A stretch of DNA of 46,424 bases from Nocardioides sp. PD653-B2 (lineage in GTDB: Bacteria > Actinomycetota > Actinomycetes > Propionibacteriales > Nocardioidaceae), in contig NZ_BDJE01000055.1 in assembly GCF_002117935.1 (NCBI RefSeq), positions 1 to 46,424 of the forward strand, read 5' to 3'. A program made the translations under genes and the position numbers. How positions within the stretch are numbered: position 1 is the first letter of the stretch; each line of letters opens with the position of its first letter. The notes beneath the pieces were generated by a model that was given only the letters and a program-made list of their open reading frames with translations, was not told where the DNA came from and ran no database searches. Positions 30,650-38,905 of this stretch are shown here, one piece after another.

Positions 30650-31159
30650 TCAGTCCAGGCGGCGAGCGGAGTCGATCTCCTGCTTCTTCGCCAGCCGGTG
30701 CGCCCGGCGGATCTCGGCCTCACGCATCCGGCGGACCTCGTCGGGCGTCTCGGGCACCAGCCCCGGGATCTGCCGCGGCCGGCCGGCCCCGTCGACGGCG
30801 ACGAACACGAAGTACGCCGACGCCACGTGCAGCGAGGTGGTCGACGGGTCGTTCCACGGCTGGGTCTCGACCCGCACCCCGATATCCATCGAGGAGCGCC
30901 CGGCCCAGTTGACCTGGGAGAAGGTGCGCACGATGTCGCCGACGTGCACCGGCTCGAGGAAGGCCATCTCGTCCATGGCCGCCGTCACCGCCGGCCCTCC
31001 GCTGTGCCGGGCGGCCACCGCGCCGGCGGTCGAGTCGGCCAGCTTCATGATCTCGCCGCCGTGGATGTTGCCGAGCAGGTTCGCCTCCCGCCCGGAGGTC
31101 ACGATCGCGAGCGACACACGGGCGTACGACGGCGCGAGGCCGTGCATCTCAGCTGCCAT
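30650..31159 (-). CDS. acyl-CoA thioesterase, hotdog fold
   Basis: A 169-residue hotdog-fold thioesterase of the YciA/BACH type that releases CoA from acyl-CoA. The helix motif NLLGNIHGGEIMKLADSTAGAVAARHSGG, here cut to key residues Asn, His-Gly-Gly and Asp, and the strand VHVGDIVRTFSQVNW are characteristic. The C-terminal part is basic and helical (EAEIRRAHRLAKKQEIDSARR). The ATG at 31159 is used; no strong ribosome binding site precedes it, and a GTG three codons upstream is possible. It is divergent from the WS/DGAT gene with a 120-base spacer. Confidence 0.87.
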   Translation of the reverse strand: MAAEMHGLAPSYARVSLAIVTSGREANLLGNIHGGEIMKLADSTAGAVAARHSGGPAVTAAMDEMAFLEPVHVGDIVRTFSQVNWAGRSSMDIGVRVETQPWNDPSTTSLHVASAYFVFVAVDGAGRPRQIPGLVPETPDEVRRMREAEIRRAHRLAKKQEIDSARRLD

Positions 31160-31279
31160 GCCCAGCACCGTACCGGCGCCGGCCGGGGCCTTTGGGCCCA
31201 GCCGGAGGGGTCCGTGTGCCCGGGTGGCGTCGCGCCGGCCCGTCGAGACTGGGGAGACCGCATCCCCCAGGAGACCACC

Positions 31280-32656
31280 GTGGAGCGACTCACTCCTCTC
31301 GCCGACGCGTTCCTCTCCGCCGAGGACGCCGATCCCGCCGCATCCCTGGCGATCGGCTCCCTCGCCGTGTTCGACGGCCCGGCTCCGACCTACGCCGAGC
31401 TCGTCGCCCTCATCGAGCACCGCCTGCCGCTCGTCCCCCGCCACCGGCAGCGCGTCCGGCCGGTCCTCCTGGATCTCGCACCACCCGCGTGGGTGGAGGA
31501 CGAGGACTTCGATGTGCGTCGCCACGTGCTGCGGGCCGCGCTCCCGACGCCGGGCGGTCATCGGGAGATCGCCGACCTGGTCGCCACCTTGATGGCCTCC
31601 CGGATGGACCGGTCCCACCCGCTCTGGGAGTGCTGGCTCGTGGAGGGCATGCCGGACATACAGTGGGCCGTGCTGTCGCGGATCCACCACTGCGTCGCCG
31701 ACGGCGTGTCCGGCACCGATCTCTACCGGTTGTTCCTGGACCTCACGCCCACCGCCACGCCGGTGATCCCCGATCGAGCACCACCGCCGGCCGCGGAGTC
31801 GATCCTGTCCTTCACCGTGGGCGGGCTCCGCGAGCTCGCCGCGTCGCCCAGCCACCTGATCGGCGCCCTGGGCCGGCTCGCACGGACCCCCCTGCGCTCG
31901 GCAGCGGTCGCCGCCCGCACCACCCGGGGCCTGCTCGACCTCGGGGGCGCGATCGTGCCGGTGCACCCGACCTCGCTGGTGGGTCCGACCGGCGCCGACC
32001 GCCGCTTCACCTGGGTCGAGGTGCACATGTCGGACGTGGCCGCCGTACGCCGGGAGTGCGGCGCGAGTGTCAACGACGTCGCCCTGGCCGCGATCGCCGG
32101 CGGCTTCCGGCGGCTGCTCATCGGGCGGGGGGAGGTGCCGGACGCGCGGGCTGTCCGGTCCCTCGTCCCGGTGTCGACGCGGGCGCCGGGCCAGGAGTCG
32201 ACGACCGACAACCAGGTCTCCCTGATGCTGCCCTACCTGCCCGTGGAGGAGCCCGACGCCCGGCAGCGGGTCCTGGAGGTGCACCGTCGCCTGCGGACCC
32301 TGCGCCGGCACCACGAACCCGAGGCCGGCAGCGGGATCACGTCGACCGCGGCGCTCAGCCCGTTCCCCCTCGTGTCCTGGACGATGCGATCGGCGCTCCG
32401 GATCCCGCAGCACCAGGTCACCACGGTGACCACGAACGTGCCCGGCCCACCGGTGCCGCTCTACTGTCTGGGCCGACCGCTCCGGTCTCTGGTCCCCTAC
32501 GTCCCGATCGCCGACGACGTGCGCATCGGCGTCGCGATGCTGTCCTACGGTGACGCGCTCACGTACGGCGTGACCGGCGACCACGAGAGCGTGCCCGACC
32601 TCCAGGTCCTCGCCGACGGCATTGCGGAGTCCTGGTCGGACCTGGCCGCACGGTAG
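31280..32656 (+). CDS. wax ester synthase/diacylglycerol acyltransferase (WS/DGAT)
   Basis: A 458-residue acyltransferase that forms triacylglycerol or wax esters from acyl-CoA at the membrane. The active-site motif HHxxxDG is present as HHCVADG (136-142), and the family's PLWECWLVEG and the later TNVPGPPVPLYCLG are clear. In actinobacteria these enzymes store carbon as lipid. The GTG at 31280 is preceded by AGGAG seven bases upstream, which decides the start; longer reading upstream lacks family similarity. It is followed 11 bases later by a second LCP gene. Confidence 0.9.
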   Translation: MERLTPLADAFLSAEDADPAASLAIGSLAVFDGPAPTYAELVALIEHRLPLVPRHRQRVRPVLLDLAPPAWVEDEDFDVRRHVLRAALPTPGGHREIADLVATLMASRMDRSHPLWECWLVEGMPDIQWAVLSRIHHCVADGVSGTDLYRLFLDLTPTATPVIPDRAPPPAAESILSFTVGGLRELAASPSHLIGALGRLARTPLRSAAVAARTTRGLLDLGGAIVPVHPTSLVGPTGADRRFTWVEVHMSDVAAVRRECGASVNDVALAAIAGGFRRLLIGRGEVPDARAVRSLVPVSTRAPGQESTTDNQVSLMLPYLPVEEPDARQRVLEVHRRLRTLRRHHEPEAGSGITSTAALSPFPLVSWTMRSALRIPQHQVTTVTTNVPGPPVPLYCLGRPLRSLVPYVPIADDVRIGVAMLSYGDALTYGVTGDHESVPDLQVLADGIAESWSDLAAR

Positions 32657-32667
32657 CGTCTGCCAGC

Positions 32668-33876
32668 ATGACCGATCGTCCTCGGGGAGACGGTGCGCCC
32701 GAGGACGGCTCCCCCGACTTCCACTGGCTGTACGGCGGCGGTGCGCGCCCGGATGGCGCCGAGCCCCGCCCCGACGAGACCCGCGTGATGCCCACGCAGC
32801 CGCGGCCGTCCGGCACGCCGGTGCCACCTCCGACCACCGCCCCCGGTCGTTCCTCCACTCCTCCGGTGCCGCCTCGGCCCGCGCCGACGCCCGGCCCGAC
32901 CGCACCGCCGCCGCGCCGGCGCCGCGGCTTCCGGTTCTGGCTGCGCCTCGTGCTGGTGCTCCTGCTCCTCTGGGTCGTCTACCTGGTCGCCGTGCCGGTG
33001 TGGGCGTGGACCAAGGTCGACAAGGTCGACTTCGAGCCCTCCGGCAAGCGACCCGGCGACCAGCCCGGCACGACGTACCTCATGGTCGGCTCGGACTCGC
33101 GCGCCCGGCTGAGCAAGGAGGAGCGCAAGGCCCTCGGCACCGGCAACGCCAGCGGGCAGCGCACCGACACCATCATGCTGCTGCACACCGGTGACGGACC
33201 GAACCTGCTGATGTCGATCCCCCGGGACTCGCTCGTCGAGATCCCCGGCCACGGCACCTCGAAGATCAACGCCGCCTACGCCTACGGCGGCGCCAAGCTG
33301 CTGACCAGGACGATCGAGCTCAACACCGGCATCCGGGTCGACGAGTACGTCGAGATCGGCCTCGGCGGCCTGGCCGGCGTGGTCGACGCGGTGGGCGGGA
33401 TCGAGATCTGCCCGACGTTCGACATGAAGGACAAGCTCGCCAACCTGGACATCGAGAAGGGTTGCCAGGAGGCCGACGGTGCGACGGCGCTCGGCTACGC
33501 CCGGTCCCGCCACACGGATCCGCGCTACGGCGACATCACCCGGGTCAAGCACCAGCGCGAGGTCGTCGCGGCGGTCGGCGACAAGGTCCTGTCACCCTGG
33601 ACCTTCGTCAACCCGGTGCGGTACTGGCGCCTGGCGATGGCGGTGCCGGACTTCTTCGCCTTCGGCGAGGGGACCGGCACCCTGCAGGCCGGCAAGTGGG
33701 CCACGGCGATGACGAACGTCGACCTCAGCTGCGTCGTGCCGATCTCCGACCTCGTGGTGCACTGGGACCCGCAGCGCTCCCAGCAGATGTTCGACCTCAT
33801 CAAGGAAGACAAGACCGCCGACGTCCCGAAGGCCCTGTGCACCCCGACGGGCCTGCCCAAGAGCGTCACCGGATAG
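32668..33876 (+). CDS. LytR-CpsA-Psr (LCP) family protein
   Basis: A 402-residue LCP glycan-peptidoglycan ligase of the standard form: a long proline-rich cytoplasmic N-terminus (about 1-90), one transmembrane helix (RFWLRLVLVLLLLWVVYLVA, about 91-110), then the extracellular LCP domain. Key segments are TTYLMVGSDSRA, RTDTIMLLHT, LLMSIPRDSLVEIPGHG, INAAYAYGG and YARSRHTDPRYGDITRVKHQ, which carry the conserved Arg and Asp residues. It begins 11 bases after the WS/DGAT gene. It and the LCP at 29071 flank a thioesterase and lipid gene, giving two potential wall ligases in 5 kb. Confidence 0.92.
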   Translation: MTDRPRGDGAPEDGSPDFHWLYGGGARPDGAEPRPDETRVMPTQPRPSGTPVPPPTTAPGRSSTPPVPPRPAPTPGPTAPPPRRRRGFRFWLRLVLVLLLLWVVYLVAVPVWAWTKVDKVDFEPSGKRPGDQPGTTYLMVGSDSRARLSKEERKALGTGNASGQRTDTIMLLHTGDGPNLLMSIPRDSLVEIPGHGTSKINAAYAYGGAKLLTRTIELNTGIRVDEYVEIGLGGLAGVVDAVGGIEICPTFDMKDKLANLDIEKGCQEADGATALGYARSRHTDPRYGDITRVKHQREVVAAVGDKVLSPWTFVNPVRYWRLAMAVPDFFAFGEGTGTLQAGKWATAMTNVDLSCVVPISDLVVHWDPQRSQQMFDLIKEDKTADVPKALCTPTGLPKSVTG

Positions 33877-33882
33877 GACCGC

Positions 33883-34749
33883 ATGAGCTTCGAGACCCTG
33901 GACTGGACGATCGACGAGGACGGCATCGCCACCCTCACGCTGAGTCGCCCCGACCAGCTCAACGCGTTCGACCTCACGATGGCCCGCGAGCTCGAGCAGG
34001 TCTTCGTGGAGGACGCCCGCTCCGACGACGTCCGCGCGGTCGTGGTGACGGGCGCCGGCCGGGCCTTCTGCGCCGGCATGGACCTGTCGGCCGAGGGCAA
34101 CGTCTTCGGTCTGGACGAGTCGGTGCGACCGACTCCCGAGGACCTCCGCGCCCACCTCACGGAGGCGCCGTACCACGACGGCGTGCGCGACACCGGGGGC
34201 CGCGTCACGCTGGCGATCCACGCGCTCCCGAAGCCCGTGATCGCCGCGATCAACGGGCCCGCGGTCGGCATCGGCGCGACCATGACCCTCGCGATGGACC
34301 TCCGGCTGGCGTCGACCAAGGCCCGGGTCGGCTTCGTCTTCGGCCGGCTGGGGATCGTGCCCGAGGCCGCGTCGTCGTGGTTCCTCCCGCGGATCGTCGG
34401 CATCCAGCAGGCGCTCGAGTGGGTCTACGCCGCGGACATCCTCACCGCCGAGCAGGCGCTGGCCGGCCGGTTGCTCCGCAGCGTGCACGAGCCCGACGAG
34501 CTGTTGCCCGCGGCCCACGACCTGGCCCGGTCGTTCGTGGTCGGCCGCTCCCCGGTCGCGCTCGGCCTCGCCAAGCGCCTGCTCTACCGCAACAGCGCGG
34601 TGGCCGACCCGCTCGAGGCCCACCTCGCCGACTCGCTGGCGATGTTCTACGCGTCGATCGGGGACGGCAAGGAGGGCGTCGCGGCGTTCCTCGAGAAGCG
34701 CGCGCCGGAGTTCACCGGCAAGGCGTCGGACTTGCCCCGCGTCTACTGA
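33883..34749 (+). CDS. enoyl-CoA hydratase/isomerase family protein
   Basis: A 288-residue crotonase-fold enzyme that likely hydrates an enoyl-CoA in fatty acid or aromatic acid degradation. The oxyanion-hole segments GRAFCAGMDLSAEG and AAINGPAVGIGATMTLAMD are clear, and VFGRLGIVPEAASSWFLPR provides a Glu position used in catalysis. It follows the LCP gene by six bases, and its 3' end overlaps the convergent paaK gene by seven bases. The exact acyl substrate is not determined by sequence. An unusual central loop (VRPTPEDLRAHLTEAPYHDG) is longer than in EchA-type enzymes. Confidence 0.9.
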   Translation: MSFETLDWTIDEDGIATLTLSRPDQLNAFDLTMARELEQVFVEDARSDDVRAVVVTGAGRAFCAGMDLSAEGNVFGLDESVRPTPEDLRAHLTEAPYHDGVRDTGGRVTLAIHALPKPVIAAINGPAVGIGATMTLAMDLRLASTKARVGFVFGRLGIVPEAASSWFLPRIVGIQQALEWVYAADILTAEQALAGRLLRSVHEPDELLPAAHDLARSFVVGRSPVALGLAKRLLYRNSAVADPLEAHLADSLAMFYASIGDGKEGVAAFLEKRAPEFTGKASDLPRVY

Positions 34750-36014
34750 CGACGGTCGCTGATCCGCTTCGCCTTGCCGAGCGAGCGCTCCAGGGCGTGG
34801 GGCGCGAGCACCTCGACCCGGGGAGTCACGCCGATCCGCTGCTTGATCCGCTCCGCGAGCCGGCCGGCGAGCGCGGCGTCGTACGCCGCGGTCGCCGCCT
34901 CGACCTGCACGGTGAGCTCGTCGAGGCTGCCCGGCCGGGTCAGCACGCACAGGTAGTGCGGCGCCAGGCCGTCGACCGCGAGGATCTGCTCCTCGACCTG
35001 GCTGGGGAACACGTTGACGCCGCGCACGATCATCATGTCGTCGGTGCGCCCGGTGACCTTCTGCATCCGCCGGAACGCCGGGTACGCCGTACCCGGCAGC
35101 AGGCGCGTCAGGTCGCGGGTGCGGTAGCGGATCACCGGCATCGCCTGCTTGGTCAGCGAGGTGAGGACCAGCTCGCCCTCCTCGCCGTCCGGCACCGGCT
35201 CGAGGGTCACGGGGTCGACGACCTCGGGCAGGAAGTGGTCCTCCCAGACGTGCAGGCCGTCCTGGGTCTCCCCCGCCTCCTGGGAGACGCCCGGCCCCAT
35301 CACCTCGGAGAGCCCGTAGATGTCGACCGCGCGGATGCCCGACCGCGCCTCGACGGCGCGGCGCAGCTCGTCGGTCCAGGGCTCGGCCCCGAAGATGCCG
35401 ACCTCGAGCGCCGTGCTCCGGGGGTCGACGCCCTGCCGGTCCATCTCGTCGAGGATCGCAAGGAAGTACGACGGCGTCACCATGATCACCCGCGGCCCGA
35501 AGTCGACGATCAGCTGGACCTGGCGCTCGGTCATCCCGCCGGAGACGGGCACCACCGTGCAGCCGAGCCGCTCGGCGCCGTAGTGCGCCCCGAGCCCGCC
35601 GGTGAACAGCCCGTAGCCGTACGCGACGTGGAGCAGGTCGCCCGGCCGGCCGCCGGCCGCGCGGATCGAGCGGGCCATCAGCTCGGCCCAGGTGTCGACG
35701 TCCTCCTGCGTGTAGCCGACGACCGTGGGCCGCCCCGTCGTCCCGCTGCTGGCGTGCACCCGCACCACCTGCTCGCGCGGCACGGCGAACATCCCGAACG
35801 GGTAGTTCTCCCGCAGGTCGGCCTTGGTGGTGAACGGGAAGCGACCCAGGTCGGTCAGCGTGTGCAGGTCCTCGGGCCCGACGCCGGCGTCGGCGAACGC
35901 CCGCCGGTAGTGCGGCACGTGCTCCTGGACGTGGCGCAGCGTGTTCCGCAGCCGGGTGAGCTGGAGCCCGTCGAGGCCGGCCCGGTCGAGGTCGGGCACC
36001 CCGCCGACGGTCAC
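34743..36014 (-). CDS. paaK: phenylacetate-CoA ligase
   Basis: A 423-residue adenylate-forming ligase that activates phenylacetate to phenylacetyl-CoA using ATP. The nucleotide loop SSGTTGRPT is at 89-97, with VIMVTPSYFLAILDEM, YGLSEVMGPGVS and the hinge GRTDDMMIVRGVNVFPSQVEE, all typical of PaaK. The length matches the family. The GTG at 36014 overlaps the stop of the thioesterase gene (GTGA). It forms the last gene of a coupled trio with paaI and a sigma factor. The oxygenase genes paaABCDE are not in this window. Confidence 0.9.
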   Translation of the reverse strand: MTVGGVPDLDRAGLDGLQLTRLRNTLRHVQEHVPHYRRAFADAGVGPEDLHTLTDLGRFPFTTKADLRENYPFGMFAVPREQVVRVHASSGTTGRPTVVGYTQEDVDTWAELMARSIRAAGGRPGDLLHVAYGYGLFTGGLGAHYGAERLGCTVVPVSGGMTERQVQLIVDFGPRVIMVTPSYFLAILDEMDRQGVDPRSTALEVGIFGAEPWTDELRRAVEARSGIRAVDIYGLSEVMGPGVSQEAGETQDGLHVWEDHFLPEVVDPVTLEPVPDGEEGELVLTSLTKQAMPVIRYRTRDLTRLLPGTAYPAFRRMQKVTGRTDDMMIVRGVNVFPSQVEEQILAVDGLAPHYLCVLTRPGSLDELTVQVEAATAAYDAALAGRLAERIKQRIGVTPRVEVLAPHALERSLGKAKRISDRRQ

Positions 36015-36436
36015 GACTCCCCCCAGAACGCCCCGCCGACCTCGCGGCAGTGGCCGACGAAGGTCGCGACCACGATCTCGCCCGCGCTGACGGTCACGTC
36101 GTAGGTGCCGTCGCGGCCGGACCGCTCCCGCTCGACCGCGGTGGCCACGAGCACGTCGCCGGCCCGGGTCGGTGCCCGGAAGCGGATCTCGGCGCCGGCG
36201 GCGACCGTGCGCCGGTTGTAGGAGTTGCAGGCGAATGCGAAGGCCGAGTCGGCCAGGGTGAAGGTCAGGCCGCCGTGGCCGATGTCGTGGCCGTTGACCA
36301 TGTCGTCGCGCACGGTCATCCGCAGCGTCGCCGTGCCGGGCCCGACGGCATCGAGGACCATCCCGAGCGACCGGCTGGCGCGGTCCTCGGCCCACATGGC
36401 GTCGGCGCTGCGCCGGGCGACCTCGTCGGGCGTCAC
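36011..36436 (-). CDS. paaI: PaaI family hydroxyphenylacetyl-CoA thioesterase
   Basis: A 141-residue hotdog thioesterase that in phenylacetate degradation rescues CoA from dead-end ring-hydroxylated intermediates. The PaaI signature NGHDIGHGGLTFTLADSAFAFACNSYN (here key residues His-Gly-Gly, Asp and the ACNS loop) and the early AMWAEDRASRSLGM match the E. coli protein closely. GTG 36436 overlaps the sigma factor stop (GTGA), and its stop overlaps the paaK start. Thus it is coupled on both sides. Confidence 0.9.
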   Translation of the reverse strand: MTPDEVARRSADAMWAEDRASRSLGMVLDAVGPGTATLRMTVRDDMVNGHDIGHGGLTFTLADSAFAFACNSYNRRTVAAGAEIRFRAPTRAGDVLVATAVERERSGRDGTYDVTVSAGEIVVATFVGHCREVGGAFWGES

Positions 36437-37242
36437 CCGGTCAGGCTAGTGGTCGTCCTGCGGCACGCGGTCAGGCAGCGGGGGCCGCTGGAGGCGGTGT
36501 CGGCCAACATCTTGTCCCGCATCCGCGCGAGGATCCGGTTCAGCAGCCGGGAGACCTGCATCTGGGTGACCCCGATGTCGGCCCCGATCTCGGCCTGGGT
36601 GTGGCCACCGAAGAAGCGCAGCTCGAGGATCCGCCGTTCCCGCGGGGTCAGCCCGCGCATGACGGCGGCGAGGGTGACCCGCGCTTCCGCCGAGTCGAAG
36701 GCGGGGTCGAGGCCACCGAGCCGGTCGGCGAGCACGGAGTCGTCCTCGCCGGTCGGCACGTCGAGCGAGGCGGGCGCGAAGCAGCCGCTCGCGCCGAGCG
36801 CGTCGAGGACGTGCTCGAGGTCGACGTCGAGGTGGCGCGCGAAGTCGGAGGGGCGCGGCGAGCGACCGAGCTGCTGGGCGAGGTCGCCCTCGGCGGCGAG
36901 CATCCGGGTCTGCAGCTCCTGGATCGAGCGTGGTGGGCGCAGCGCCCAGCCGAGGTCGCGGAAGTGGCGGCGCAGCTCGCCGCGGACCGTCGGGACCGCG
37001 AAGGAGAGGAAGTCGAAGCCCCGGTCGGGGTCGAAGCCGCGGACGGCCTTCACCAGGCCCAGGTAGGCAACCTGCTCCAGGTCGTCGTCGGCCACGCCCC
37101 GGCCCCGGTAGCGCCGGGCGCAGTCGCGGGCGACGACCATGTTGAGCCGGATGATCTCGTCCTCGTGTCGCGCCCGGTCGTCGCCGTCGCTCTCCCGGAC
37201 GAGGTCGAACAGGCGGGCGGTGGCCTCGCGACGGTCCTCCAC
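36433..37242 (-). CDS. RNA polymerase sigma factor, SigF/SigB group
   Basis: A 269-residue group 3 sigma factor. Region 2 is visible as LNMVVARDCARRYRGRGVADDDLEQVAYLGLVKAVRGFD with RGFDFLSFAVPTVRGELRRHFRD for -10 recognition, region 3 as RPSDFARHLDVDLEHVLDAL, and region 4 as LTPRERRILELRFFGGHTQAEIGADIGVTQMQVSRLL for -35 recognition. This is the general stress/sporulation type that is usually controlled by an anti-sigma factor, but no anti-sigma or anti-anti-sigma gene is adjacent. Instead it is translationally coupled to paaI and paaK, which is unusual. Confidence 0.92.
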   Translation of the reverse strand: MEDRREATARLFDLVRESDGDDRARHEDEIIRLNMVVARDCARRYRGRGVADDDLEQVAYLGLVKAVRGFDPDRGFDFLSFAVPTVRGELRRHFRDLGWALRPPRSIQELQTRMLAAEGDLAQQLGRSPRPSDFARHLDVDLEHVLDALGASGCFAPASLDVPTGEDDSVLADRLGGLDPAFDSAEARVTLAAVMRGLTPRERRILELRFFGGHTQAEIGADIGVTQMQVSRLLNRILARMRDKMLADTASSGPRCLTACRRTTTSLTG

Positions 37243-37350
37243 TCCACCCTCCTCACCGCGCAGCGCGACCGAAGGGCGCGCTTCTCATTCGATACTGACA
37301 GCGCCGATCGAACGACCACACCACCCCTTGGGGCGAGAACGGTGGCGGGC

Positions 37351-38091
37351 TCAGCCGCCCAGCGTGCGGGCGAACAGGTCCTGCAGGACCCGGAAGTGTC
37401 GCTCGGCCCCGGCCTCGTCGTACATCGACGTGTCGGCCATGGAGTAACCGTGCGCGGCCCCGGCGTAGACCTCGTTCACGTGCGGCCGGCCGGCGGCCTG
37501 GAGCGCCTCCTCGAGCGCGGCGACCGCCTCCAGTGGCATCGAACCGTCCTGGTCGGCGTGGCCGAACGCGTACTCCGCGGTCGACCCGGCGATCGCCAGG
37601 TGCGGGCTGTCGGGGGCCTCGGTGACGAGTCGCCCACCGTGGAAGCCGCCCACGGCCCCGACCGTGCCGGGGAACTGCCCGCCGGTGCGGACGGCGAGCC
37701 GCGCGCCCATGCAGTAGCCGGTGACGCCGATCGGCCCGTCGCCGGCGTGCTCCTCGAGGGTGCGGACCCACGCCTCGGCGTCGGGGCCGGACCGGTCGGG
37801 CGTGAGCTCGTTGACCCGCTCCATCACCCCGGAGGCGAAGAACGCCTCCCGGGCGCCCGCGTCGCGGAGGTCGCCCTGCGGCGCCAGGTCGGCGGCGCGG
37901 CCGTCGCGGTAGAAGACGTTGGGCGCGAGCACGACGTACCCCCAGGACGCGATCCGGTCGGCCATCTCCTCGATCTGCGGCCGCAGCCCGATCGCGTCGA
38001 TGTAGAACAGCACACCCGGCTTGCCGGCCTCGCCGGTCAGGTACGCCTCGGCCGCTCCCCCGGGAGCCTGGATCTCGATGGTCTCGCCCAT
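37351..38091 (-). CDS. dienelactone hydrolase family protein
   Basis: A 246-residue alpha/beta hydrolase of the dienelactone hydrolase family, which opens lactones or cleaves esters. The nucleophile is Cys in GVTGYCMGARLAV, and the His lies in GAAHGYSM; the third member of the triad is an Asp or Glu near HADQDGSMP. The ATG at 38091 begins the conserved METIEIQAPGG-like segment (here MGETIEIQAPGGA). A 101-base gap separates it from arsC. Its substrate is unknown; it need not belong to either neighbour system. Confidence 0.88.
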   Translation of the reverse strand: MGETIEIQAPGGAAEAYLTGEAGKPGVLFYIDAIGLRPQIEEMADRIASWGYVVLAPNVFYRDGRAADLAPQGDLRDAGAREAFFASGVMERVNELTPDRSGPDAEAWVRTLEEHAGDGPIGVTGYCMGARLAVRTGGQFPGTVGAVGGFHGGRLVTEAPDSPHLAIAGSTAEYAFGHADQDGSMPLEAVAALEEALQAAGRPHVNEVYAGAAHGYSMADTSMYDEAGAERHFRVLQDLFARTLGG

Positions 38092-38192
38092 GCGGGCGAC
38101 GTTAGCGGGAGGTCCAAGTCCTCCGACCGGACGCGGTCGCCCCGCCGGCCGTGGACGGACCGGTCTCACCAGGACAGCATGTCGCCGCCTGC

Positions 38193-38894
38193 CTACCCGA
38201 CGGGCGCCTCGGTCCCGGCGACGAGTTCTGCGAGCAGCTTCTGAACGCGCTGGTCGATCTCGTCGCGGATCTCTCGAACCGCGTCGGGGCCCTTGCCGGA
38301 CGGATCGTTCAGCGCCCAGTCCTCGTAGCGCTTGCCGGGAAAGATCGGGCAGGCGTCTCCGCAGCCCATGGTGATGACGACGTCGGAGGCAGCGACGTCT
38401 TCGGTCAGGAGCTTCTTGGGGAACTCCTGGGAGATGTCGATCCCGACCTCGGCCATGACCTCGACGACGGCGGGGTTGACCGAGTCGGCGGGCGCGGAGC
38501 CGGCGGAGCGGACATGGACGCGGCCGGCCGCATGGTGAGCGAGGAGAGCAGCGGCCATCTGGGAGCGGCCCTGGTTGTGGACGCAGACGAAGAGGACCTC
38601 GGGGGTGGTGGTCATGTGGATGTCCTTCTGGGTTCGGGCTCGTTCGATCAGTGCGGCCTGCGCGATCCGGGCGGTCAGCGTGGGCAGGTAGGTCTTGATC
38701 CGGGCTTCGTGGGCGATGCGCTGGTATGCGTCGGCGACGTAGGCCTCGATCGTCTCGGGGCCGAAGATGCCTGCGAACTCAGGCGTGAGGGCCTCGGCGA
38801 TGTTGTGCAGCAGGTGCTCGGGCTCGAGCAGGTGCCATCCGGTGACGTCGGTCCGGAGGGACAGCGGCGGTGATCGGTCGAGTGCGGGTGTCAT
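38193..38894 (-). CDS. arsC: arsenate reductase ArsC with N-terminal three-helix domain
   Basis: A 233-residue arsenate reductase of the low-molecular-weight phosphatase fold, of the mycothiol-dependent actinobacterial kind. The P-loop CVHNQGRSQ follows VLFV at about residue 104, and TMGCGDACPIFPGKRYEDWALNDP is the characteristic second segment. Residues 1-92 form an extra helical domain (PEHLLHNIAEALTPEFAGIF ... ARIKTYLPTLTARIAQAALIERARTQ), known in actinobacteria as a three-helix dimerisation domain that often occurs as a separate protein. An internal ATG at 38615 (MTTTPEVLF) would give the catalytic domain alone. It reduces arsenate to arsenite for Acr3 upstream. Confidence 0.88.
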   Translation of the reverse strand: MTPALDRSPPLSLRTDVTGWHLLEPEHLLHNIAEALTPEFAGIFGPETIEAYVADAYQRIAHEARIKTYLPTLTARIAQAALIERARTQKDIHMTTTPEVLFVCVHNQGRSQMAAALLAHHAAGRVHVRSAGSAPADSVNPAVVEVMAEVGIDISQEFPKKLLTEDVAASDVVITMGCGDACPIFPGKRYEDWALNDPSGKGPDAVREIRDEIDQRVQKLLAELVAGTEAPVG

Positions 38895-38905
38895 GGGCTA
38901 GCCCT

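Noticed and set aside
30539..31279. N-terminal extension of the WS/DGAT protein
   Set aside because: It lies antisense to the thioesterase gene and has no family similarity; GTG 31280 has a good ribosome binding site and begins the conserved part.
33462..36104. Plus-strand open frame of about 880 codons
   Set aside because: It runs out of frame through the LCP and enoyl-CoA hydratase genes and antisense to paaK; the translation is Arg/Gly-rich without motifs.
37243..37350. SigF-type (GTTT/GGGTA) autoregulatory promoter before the sigma factor gene
   Set aside because: GTTC and GGGGT segments occur, but their spacing is far from the 15-17 bases required.
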